Source: Planctomycetota bacterium
GTDB taxonomy: Bacteria > Planctomycetota > Phycisphaerae > WQYP01
Direction: 5' to 3'
Length of the DNA: 6,707 nucleotides
NCBI GenBank assembly: GCA_021816165.1
Contig: JAKAYZ010000127.1
Coordinates: 1-6,707, forward strand
Part shown: piece by piece, positions 1 to 5,204 of the stretch
How positions within the stretch are numbered: the first letter of the stretch is position 1
Layout of the letters: every line of letters starts with the position of its first letter
Made by a program: the position numbers and the translations under genes
Notes under the pieces: model-generated
Seen by the model: the letters and a program-made list of their open reading frames with translations, nothing else
What the model was told of the DNA's origin: nothing
Databases searched by the model: none

Positions 1-899
1 TTCCGCATATGCAGATCATCATCGATAAGTTTGATGCGTTTATTAAGCACTATCCTCAGGCCGCGGGCATGATCCGGGATGTAAAATATCATGAACTGGC
101 CTTGATGGAATTGCTGGGTGATCAAAACGCCACGAAAGCCATTGCGGCGGGACAAAAAAGCCACAACCCCAAAGTAGCCTTTGCCGCGAAACTTGCGGAT
201 CTGGAGGTGCAGTGGCATCAGAGCGGAACCAATAGCGCCAGCGAGTCCAAAATACTTGATCAGGTTCAGCAACTTGTTAAGCAGGAGCCTGCCAACGATG
301 ATCTGACTGCGGTGCTGCTTGGATTTCTGCAATCCGGGCCGGTGGCACCGACCATTCAGGCGCGTATCAAGAAAATTGTCACCACAGAACTCAAAGGCCC
401 CTACGCGTTAGCGCTGCAACAGCAGGAAAACTCGCAAAAATCCATGGAAAAGAAGCTTGACAGCCTGAAAGACAAGCCCATGGTCATCGATGGCACACAG
501 GTCGACGGCAAACCCTTTAACTCTGCCAATTGGAAAGGCAAAGTGGTTCTGGTGGATTTCTGGGCCACCTGGTGCGGGCCATGCCGGGCGAGCCTGCCGC
601 ATGTGGAAAGCCTGTACAAAAAATATCATTCCAAGGGCCTGGATATTGTCAGCGTATCCAATGATAACAGCGTAAAGGCACTCAAGGCGTTTCTCAAAGC
701 GCATCCGCAAATGTCCTGGCCGCAGTTGTTTGACGCCAAACATCCCGGCTGGAGTCCGATGGCCACGAGCTTTGGCATCAGCGGCATTCCCACGCAGTTT
801 GTCATTGACCGCGGGGGTGTTTTGCGGCACATCATCGTGGGCTATTCGCCGAATCTGGCGGCTAAACTCACGGCTGATATCCGGCCACTGCTGAAATAA
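1..899 (+). CDS. TlpA-like thioredoxin-fold protein, 5' end outside window
   Basis: The C-terminal half is a TlpA/ResA-type thioredoxin domain. Counting from the ATG at 9, it spans roughly residues 150-296, with the redox motif WCGPC at 188-192 in the context FWATWCGPC and the cis-proline of GIPT at 261. Such proteins are normally exported and reduce disulfides in the cell envelope, for example in cytochrome c maturation or peroxide handling; the substrate here cannot be told. The first ~145 residues are helical and charged, with no recognised motif, as in long TlpA-family proteins that carry an N-terminal helical domain. The frame is open through base 1, there is no ribosome binding site before the ATG at 9, and no signal peptide is visible, so the gene very likely begins upstream and 9 is an internal methionine. 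It ends with TAA at 897-899. The domain call is firm; the partner is unknown. Confidence 0.88.
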   Translation, partial: PHMQIIIDKFDAFIKHYPQAAGMIRDVKYHELALMELLGDQNATKAIAAGQKSHNPKVAFAAKLADLEVQWHQSGTNSASESKILDQVQQLVKQEPANDDLTAVLLGFLQSGPVAPTIQARIKKIVTTELKGPYALALQQQENSQKSMEKKLDSLKDKPMVIDGTQVDGKPFNSANWKGKVVLVDFWATWCGPCRASLPHVESLYKKYHSKGLDIVSVSNDNSVKALKAFLKAHPQMSWPQLFDAKHPGWSPMATSFGISGIPTQFVIDRGGVLRHIIVGYSPNLAAKLTADIRPLLK

Positions 900-936
900 A
901 TCAGATTCTGCCATGCAATAACCGTGCGCACCTGAA

Positions 937-957
937 CCACGGCCGCATAGCCGGTGG
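937..957 (+). other. Possible hairpin in the tlpA-like/galE spacer
   Basis: CCAC-GGC (937-943) can pair with GCC-G-GTGG (950-957) around the loop CGCATA, giving seven GC-rich pairs with one bulged G. No T-run follows, so it is not a typical intrinsic terminator. It lies 37 bases after the stop of the preceding gene and could be a mRNA 3' end structure or chance in GC-rich DNA. Confidence 0.2.
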
Positions 958-1084
958 CTGGGTAACGCATGATCCGGCGACGGATGCGGCCGATGCGGTG
1001 GGGCTGTTGGCGGCGGAGCATTTTACAATCATCGACTCCTTTATTACCCTACCGCTGGTGTAATATGCGATTGAAAGGTCCATT

Positions 1085-2068
1085 ATGAATATTGCGGTAA
1101 TCGGCGGAGCGGGATATATCGGCTCCCATGCGGTGAAACTTCTTATCGAACGCGGCCACAATGTCACTGCCATTGATAATCTTTCCATGGGGCATCGCGC
1201 CGCGGTTCATCCGAAAGCGCGGCTGGTGGTTATGGATTGCGCCAATGCGGCGGCCTTGGCTGCGGTATTTCAGGCCAATAAAATTGAAGCGGTCATGCAC
1301 TTTGCCGCCAGCGCTTATGTGGGTGAAAGTGTGCAGGATCCGCGGAAATACTACCGCAACAATGTTTCCAATACGATCAGCATGCTGGATGCGATGAATC
1401 TCGCGGGGGTAAAAAAGCTGGTGTTTTCCAGCACCTGTGCCACGTATGGTGAACCGCAGCGCGTGCCGATTACCGAAGATTTGCCGCAAAATCCCATCAG
1501 CCCTTATGGTCAGAGCAAATTGATGGTTGAGCATATCCTGAAAGATACCGCGCATGCCGAGGGACTGGCTTTTGCCGCTCCGCGGTATTTCAACGTAGCC
1601 GGATCGGCTCTGGATGGAAGCATCGGCGAGGACCATCGGCCCGAAACCCATCTGATACCCATTGTGCTGCAGGTGGCGCTGGGGCAGCGACCGGCTGTGG
1701 ATATATTCGGCAATGATTACCCAACGGCGGATGGTACATGTATTCGCGATTACATACATGTATGGGATCTTGTTGATGCCCACCTGGTGCTGCTGGAAAA
1801 TCTGCAGCCGGGACGCGGGCTGTTTTACAACCTCGGCGTAGGCCGCGGATACAGCGTGCGGGAAATTATTGAAGCATGCCGGAAGGTTACCGGCAAAACC
1901 ATTGCCACTCGTGAAACCGCCCGCCGGGCGGGCGACCCGCCGGCACTTTTCGCATCACCGGAGCGCATGGCCAAAGATTTTTCCTGGAAAGCCAAAATCA
2001 CCGATCTGAACCAGATTGTTGAATCGGCATGGCGCTGGTTCCAGGCCAATCCCAACGGATACCGCTGA
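1085..2068 (+). CDS. galE: UDP-glucose 4-epimerase
   Basis: This is a 327-residue extended short-chain dehydrogenase/reductase, close to the usual ~330-340 of GalE. It interconverts UDP-glucose and UDP-galactose with bound NAD in the cytoplasm, supplying galactose for glycans or the Leloir pathway. The Rossmann motif GGAGYIGSH starts at residue 7. The NAD-site acidic segment AIDNLS is at 29-34. HFAA is at 72-75, the catalytic Ser/Thr region FSSTCATYG at 114-122, and the YGQSK Tyr-Lys pair at Y141/K145. RYFNVAG is at 167-173, the sugar-nucleotide region RDYIHVWDL at 221-229, and R281/D284 lie in RAGDPP. The start is supported by AAAGG at 1074-1078, six bases before the ATG. The position matching the Tyr299 (E. 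coli)/Cys307 (human) gatekeeper is Leu288, so use of N-acetylated sugars cannot be read off. It ends 21 bases from the convergent pgeF, with no clear terminator between them. Confidence in the family is high. Confidence 0.94.
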   Translation: MNIAVIGGAGYIGSHAVKLLIERGHNVTAIDNLSMGHRAAVHPKARLVVMDCANAAALAAVFQANKIEAVMHFAASAYVGESVQDPRKYYRNNVSNTISMLDAMNLAGVKKLVFSSTCATYGEPQRVPITEDLPQNPISPYGQSKLMVEHILKDTAHAEGLAFAAPRYFNVAGSALDGSIGEDHRPETHLIPIVLQVALGQRPAVDIFGNDYPTADGTCIRDYIHVWDLVDAHLVLLENLQPGRGLFYNLGVGRGYSVREIIEACRKVTGKTIATRETARRAGDPPALFASPERMAKDFSWKAKITDLNQIVESAWRWFQANPNGYR

Positions 2069-2089
2069 TCTTTACATGATGACGCCTGC

Positions 2090-2929
2090 TTACCGCTTAA
2101 CAGCGCGAATGATCGCCGCCATTCGGCCGGTTATGCCGCGGTCCCGTCGATGTGAATAAAAATCAACGGCGTTGTCATACGTACACAGACTTCCGCCGTC
2201 AATATGCGTTATGCCGCATTGCCGCAACTGCATTTTGACGGCACCCGCGAGATCAATGTGGGGTTTGGCATATCCAGCCGTTTCAACAGTGGAACCCAGA
2301 CCGGCGGAAACAAATGCGTCAGCGACCTCCGGCCCGACTTCAAAATATTTCACGCCGATGGCCGGACCGATCGCGGCAAGCATTTGGTCCGGTTTAATTC
2401 CCAGATTATTTATTTCAGCAACGCCGCGTGTGACCACGCCTGATACCACCCCGCGCCATCCGCAATGAATGGCACCGACGATTCGGCCATCATCCGAAGC
2501 CAGAAGAATCGGCGCACAATCGGCAATGCGGATGACCACAACCGCGGTTGCCACATCCGAAACGATGGCATCGGCCTGTGTTTGTCCGGAAAATCGATCC
2601 TGTATTTCAGCTTCGGTAGATTCGCTGTATTCCCCTTCATCCTCCGCGCGAAGCAGCGCCACCGCGCAGGAATGTACCTGATGCACCACGGCCATCGGCG
2701 CATTGGCTGCACCCAATCCGGCAAAAAGGCGTGCGAAATTATGCTGGATGTTTTCCGCGGAATCCCGCATTTCAGCAACCCCGGACGGATTGCCGAGATT
2801 CAACGAATCAAATGGTGCCGGGGAAACCCCGCCGATGCGCGTGGAAAAGCCATGCATCACGCCGATTTCATTTAACAGCCGCGACTGGTAAACGACAACG
2901 CCGTTCGCTAATGTCACACGGGTCAGCAT
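2090..2929 (-). CDS. pgeF: PgeF/YfiH-type purine nucleoside phosphorylase (laccase-domain, DUF152)
   Basis: A 279-residue protein of the YfiH/LACC1 family, once called polyphenol oxidase or laccase. Members are zinc-dependent enzymes acting on purine nucleosides (phosphorolysis, adenosine deamination); E. coli PgeF also affects fidelity of peptidoglycan composition. Motifs in order are HGFSTRIGGVS (26-36), VHQVHS (82-87, metal His86), ADAIVS (119-124), IADCAPILL (135-143, Cys138), GAIHCGWRG (152-160, His155), IGPAIG (187-192) and FYSHRRD...TGRMAAII (257-274). The Cys138-His155 spacing of 17 equals E. coli C107-H124. The His86-Cys138 spacing of 52 exceeds the E. coli value of 36, through an acidic insert at about residues 94-117. 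An in-frame TAG lies just upstream (2939-2941), which fixes ATG 2929 as the first available ATG after the stop, yet its ribosome binding site is poor. It is on the same strand as the sigma-54 activator, 145 bases downstream of it. Confidence 0.92.
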   Translation of the reverse strand: MLTRVTLANGVVVYQSRLLNEIGVMHGFSTRIGGVSPAPFDSLNLGNPSGVAEMRDSAENIQHNFARLFAGLGAANAPMAVVHQVHSCAVALLRAEDEGEYSESTEAEIQDRFSGQTQADAIVSDVATAVVVIRIADCAPILLASDDGRIVGAIHCGWRGVVSGVVTRGVAEINNLGIKPDQMLAAIGPAIGVKYFEVGPEVADAFVSAGLGSTVETAGYAKPHIDLAGAVKMQLRQCGITHIDGGSLCTYDNAVDFYSHRRDRGITGRMAAIIRAVKR

Positions 2930-2956
2930 GAAAAAATTCTATCCGCCCATGGGCCT

Positions 2957-2995
2957 TCACGAAAGCAGCACGTGAAATTTCCGGGCCACAGCCAT
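2957..2995 (-). CDS. Possible 12-residue leader ORF upstream of pgeF
   Basis: The ORF MAVARKFHVLLS starts with ATG at 2995 and stops with TGA at 2957-2959. A perfect Shine-Dalgarno precedes it by 11 bases. It is in the same frame as pgeF, 22 codons upstream of the pgeF start, and separated from it by this TGA and by TAG at 2939-2941. It could be a translated leader, or a relic of an older, longer pgeF start. The product is not recognisable as a known peptide. Support rests only on the ribosome binding site. Confidence 0.3.
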   Translation of the reverse strand: MAVARKFHVLLS

Positions 2996-3006
2996 TTGTC
3001 CTGAAT

Positions 3007-3014
3007 ACCTCCTT
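3007..3014 (-). promoter_or_regulatory. Perfect Shine-Dalgarno upstream of the 12-codon ORF
   Basis: On the - strand these bases read AAGGAGGT, a full match to the 3' end of 16S rRNA. The nearest ATG is at 2995, 11 bases on; the annotated pgeF ATG is 77 bases on and too far to be served directly. It is the strongest ribosome binding site in the window. Confidence 0.5.
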
Positions 3015-3074
3015 GCGATATCAAATCAGCTCCGTTGTTTATCACCCGTCCGCTTGGGCGTGTACGCCATCGCG

Positions 3075-4592
3075 TTATGATCGGCGAGCATTGCCGCCAA
3101 CGCGGGCCTTTACGGTTCGTCGGTCGATGCCCAGGTGGCGGGCGGCGGCTTCGTAGGTGCCGGCTTTCCGGTAAACCAGCGTGGTATAAAATTCAAGAAG
3201 CTCCTGTTCGTTCATTAAGCCCTCGCCGATGCGCTGTAACGGGTGGGCCTGAGTATTCGGTTCAGTCAGTTCCGGAGGGTGGTAATGGCGCCGCAGCAGC
3301 ATGTTTTTCACGCACTGCTCAAGCTCACGGAAGTTTCCCGGCCACGGATAGTCACGGTGCTGCGTGATCCACCGCGTGACATCAGCATTGAGATTCGCGC
3401 GCTCACGTTCGCCGGTGATGAATTTCTGTGTAATAAAATTGATTAAATTGCCCAGATCTTCGGGGGCCTCGGCAATTTGCTGCCGCAGCGACGGCGTAGT
3501 GATGACATCCGAACACAGGCGAAAATAAAAATCTTCACGGAATGTACCGCTCCGCATTTCCCGCGCCAGATCACGATTGGTGGCGGCGATAATCTTGCCC
3601 CGGAATTGCCGCTGCACACTTTCCCCCACCCGCTCGAAAGTGCGGTATTGCAGCACACGCAGCAGCTTGACCTGAATCTGCGGATCGGCATCACCGATTT
3701 CATCCAGAAACAGTGAACCGTGCGCCGGGCATAATTCCAAACGGCCCTTTCGATCCGCAACAGCACCGGTAAAGGCGCCGCGCGCATGGCCGAATAATTC
3801 CGATTCGACCAGATGCGGGGAAAAAGCCGAGAGAACGGTGGTGGAGAAGAGATTCTGCGGCACATCAGCGAAGCGCTTATTCGCCGCGGAAAACGGCAGA
3901 TAGCGAGCTTGGGCAATGGCCTGGGCCACGCGTTCTTTTCCGGTTCCGGAGGCTCCGATGATCAGCGTGGCGATATCACCCATTTTGTCATACAACTCCA
4001 GTTGGTAGGCGCGCATGTCATGGGTGAAAATGGATTCCCAGACCTTGGCCCGCAGATCAATCATGCAAGGCGATAGACCGATTATCGAACGATAAATTCC
4101 CTGAAACGCACGCGTTACCTGATAACAGCAGGCAAAAAGATGCTCCGCCCGGAATTGACACGCGCAACCCTTGGCCGGGACCCGCATAAGTTCATTGAAT
4201 TTTTCAAGATAGCGCGCGTAAAGACCGGCATATTCGGTTCCGGTTTTTCCCTCCGCCAGCGCCTGGTAAAAATCTACCTCAAGCGAATAGTAAAGATAAT
4301 GGACAACCGCGTCCTGATATAATCGCCACTCCTGCGCGCCGGGCGTAAGCTTCCCGGTCAGACGCCCGCGCAGCGTGTTTACAAATGCCGCCACTTTATC
4401 CCGCGCGCGTATTTCATTGGGGCGCTGCTGCTGCCCGCTGGCGGGGAAGTTCCAGGAATTATCCGATGCCACATATTCCGAACCAAGAACAGCGCGTTCA
4501 TATTGCGTTCGCTGCGGCAGAAATGGATTGCAGAATGTCAGTTGCGAAATGGCCCGGGCCAATTGGAGTTCATCGGAGTTTAACCATGCCAT
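3075..4592 (-). CDS. Sigma-54-dependent enhancer-binding transcriptional activator
   Basis: A 505-residue bacterial enhancer-binding protein that remodels RNA polymerase-sigma-54 by ATP hydrolysis. The AAA+ core covers about residues 205-435: Walker A GASGTGKE 213-220, GAFTGA sigma-54 contact loop 272-277, Walker B LFLDEIG 294-300, sensor I ATNRD 337-341, arginine fingers R352/R358 in FREDFYFRL, and WPGNFRELE 417-425 with sensor II. A Fis-type helix-turn-helix (about 479-498, AAARHLGIDRRTVKARV) ends the protein. The first ~200 residues are not a receiver, GAF, PAS or ACT domain that I recognise; they hold NPFLPQR (22-28), HLFACCYQ (151-158), and cysteines at 21, 143, 145, 155, 156 and 176. 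The start at 4592 is chosen because GGGAG (4601-4605) sits 8 bases before it; the longer ATG at 4649 has no such site and would translate the putative operator. It is divergent from the membrane protein/radical SAM pair, whose promoter it probably activates. Confidence 0.93.
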   Translation of the reverse strand: MAWLNSDELQLARAISQLTFCNPFLPQRTQYERAVLGSEYVASDNSWNFPASGQQQRPNEIRARDKVAAFVNTLRGRLTGKLTPGAQEWRLYQDAVVHYLYYSLEVDFYQALAEGKTGTEYAGLYARYLEKFNELMRVPAKGCACQFRAEHLFACCYQVTRAFQGIYRSIIGLSPCMIDLRAKVWESIFTHDMRAYQLELYDKMGDIATLIIGASGTGKERVAQAIAQARYLPFSAANKRFADVPQNLFSTTVLSAFSPHLVESELFGHARGAFTGAVADRKGRLELCPAHGSLFLDEIGDADPQIQVKLLRVLQYRTFERVGESVQRQFRGKIIAATNRDLAREMRSGTFREDFYFRLCSDVITTPSLRQQIAEAPEDLGNLINFITQKFITGERERANLNADVTRWITQHRDYPWPGNFRELEQCVKNMLLRRHYHPPELTEPNTQAHPLQRIGEGLMNEQELLEFYTTLVYRKAGTYEAAARHLGIDRRTVKARVGGNARRS

Positions 4593-4634
4593 GAGAGAAG
4601 CTCCCGTTAAAACTGTTTTCGGACAATACAGACA

Positions 4635-4649
4635 TTGATTGTACATCAA
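4635..4649. promoter_or_regulatory. Putative activator-binding dyad, site 1
   Basis: TTGATTGTACATCAA has perfect 5-base inverted arms (TTGAT/ATCAA) around TGTAC. With flanks the dyad extends to ACATTGAT...ATCAAGTGT (4632-4653) with one bulged base. It matches site 2 (4657-4671) at 11 of 15 positions (TTGNNTGTANNTCAA), starting 22 bases apart, about two helical turns. The centre is about 140 bases upstream of the predicted sigma-54 start, a usual distance for enhancer-binding proteins. Its role is inferred. Confidence 0.4.
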
Positions 4650-4656
4650 GTGTTCA

Positions 4657-4671
4657 TTGCATGTATGTCAA
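4657..4671. promoter_or_regulatory. Putative activator-binding dyad, site 2
   Basis: TTGCATGTATGTCAA shares the TTG...CAA ends and the TGTA core with site 1, in the same orientation. It also lies just downstream of the predicted start of the activator gene (about 4682), so binding here could also repress that gene. Confidence 0.38.
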
Positions 4672-4688
4672 ACGCCGTTCTTTTGTCC

Positions 4689-4716
4689 ATTATAAATTTC
4701 CAATCATACGCGTAAA
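4689..4716 (-). promoter_or_regulatory. Sigma-70-like promoter for the activator gene
   Basis: Read on the - strand, TTTACG (4716-4711) is followed after 16 bases by a perfect TATAAT (4694-4689). Transcription would start near 4682 and give a leader of about 90 bases before the ATG at 4592. The -35 is only a partial match, and AT-rich DNA gives such -10 boxes by chance, so this is a moderate call. Confidence 0.42.
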
Positions 4717-4740
4717 CCAAGTTATTAAATGGATTTATAA
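4690..4740. repeat. 8-base inverted repeat TTATAAAT / ATTTATAA
   Basis: The arms lie at 4690-4697 and 4733-4740, separated by 35 bases, in the AT-rich core of the divergent intergenic region. The left arm overlaps the predicted -10 of the activator gene. It could be a second protein-binding pair or simply AT-rich, bendable promoter DNA. Confidence 0.3.
4715..4727 (+). promoter_or_regulatory. IHF-like box
   Basis: AACCAAGTTATTA matches the E. coli IHF consensus WATCAANNNNTTR with one mismatch (C for T at the third base). It lies between the tandem dyads and the -24/-12 promoter, where IHF often bends DNA for sigma-54 activation. One-mismatch hits are common, so this is weak. Confidence 0.25.
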
Positions 4741-4755
4741 CAGCACATGTGACAT

Positions 4756-4771
4756 TGGCACGGGATTTGTT
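4756..4771 (+). promoter_or_regulatory. Sigma-54 (-24/-12) promoter of the membrane protein/radical SAM operon
   Basis: TGGCACGGGATTTGTT fits the consensus TGGCACGRNNNTTGCW at every defined position but one: the -12 element reads GT instead of GC. The invariant GG (4757-4758) and the -12 G (4769) are exactly 12 bases apart, as required. Transcription would start near 4782, leaving a leader of about 42 bases before ATG 4824. It faces away from a gene for a sigma-54 activator, which independently supports the call. Confidence 0.68.
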
Positions 4772-4823
4772 TTATTCCCATGTGTTGGCGATGGCTTTCA
4801 CCGCCCGTACCGGAGTGTTTACG

Positions 4824-5204
4824 ATGTCGATGTTCATGAATCATCTCAACTTGGCACTTGGATGGGCGCTGATGCTGCTGGGCCTGATCAGCGGCGGATT
4901 GCTGGGATTGTTTTTCCACCGGGAGGATTTTCTCGGATCCTACGCCGCATGGCCACGGCGCTTATTGCGTCTTGGTCATATTGCGTTCATGGCGCTGGGT
5001 ATGCTGAACGTCATATATGCACTCTGCCCGCACGCGACCGGCATGACAGGAGTGCTTGCCGCAGTGGCACTGGCCGTCGGTTCAATAACCATGCCGCTGG
5101 TGTGTCTGCTTGCCGCATGGCGCAGCGGGTTGAAGTGTCTCTTCGTTTTACCGGTTGTCATGCTGGCAGTGGCAATGTCTCTGGCATTCTGGAGTGCATT
5201 ATGA
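4824..5204 (+). CDS. Small four-helix integral membrane protein, unknown function
   Basis: A 126-residue, very hydrophobic protein with four likely membrane helices at about residues 8-31, 48-68, 74-98 and 103-124. The polar loop after helix 1 carries HRED (32-35) and RR (45-46). Histidines at 7, 32 and 52 and Asn62 lie near helix ends or within helix 2 and might bind a cofactor or metal; this is speculation. I do not recognise a named family. The start at 4824 is favoured because GGAG (4812-4815) lies 8 bases before it and because the earlier in-frame ATG at 4749 is upstream of the sigma-54 promoter. Its stop overlaps the start of the radical SAM gene (ATGA), so the two are probably translationally coupled and act together, with this protein perhaps anchoring the enzyme or handling its product at the inner membrane. 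Confidence 0.75.
   Translation: MSMFMNHLNLALGWALMLLGLISGGLLGLFFHREDFLGSYAAWPRRLLRLGHIAFMALGMLNVIYALCPHATGMTGVLAAVALAVGSITMPLVCLLAAWRSGLKCLFVLPVVMLAVAMSLAFWSAL

Noticed and set aside
408..914. 168-codon ORF on the - strand opposite the tlpA-like gene
   Set aside because: It is antisense to the WCGPC thioredoxin domain and shows no domain of its own.
1061..1066. TAATAT as a -10 box for galE
   Set aside because: No fitting -35 at 16-18 bases, and the transcript would begin almost at the ribosome binding site.
1049..1783. 244-codon ORF on the - strand opposite galE
   Set aside because: It is antisense to a full-length, motif-complete galE and has no recognisable domain.
3057..3068. GGCGT-GT-ACGCC palindrome after the activator stop as a terminator
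   Set aside because: The stem is very short and no T-run follows on the - strand.
4593..4649. 19-residue longer start for the sigma-54 activator at 4649
   Set aside because: No ribosome binding site there, and it would place the dyad repeats in coding sequence; GGGAG with 8-base spacing supports 4592.
4638..4671. TTGACA (4671-4666) with TACAAT (4643-4638) as a - strand promoter
   Set aside because: The spacer is 22 bases, too long for sigma-70; the TATAAT at 4694-4689 with a 16-base spacer is better.
4749..4823. Earlier ATG at 4749 (or 4791) for the membrane protein
   Set aside because: 4749 lies upstream of the -24/-12 element, so it would not be in the predicted mRNA; neither has the well-spaced GGAG seen before 4824.
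4661..5200. Upstream extension of the radical SAM reading frame (open from 4661)
   Set aside because: It runs through the sigma-54 promoter and the membrane protein gene in another frame, and its translation is low-complexity and unlike a protein domain; the true start at 5201 has a ribosome binding site and the family N-terminus.
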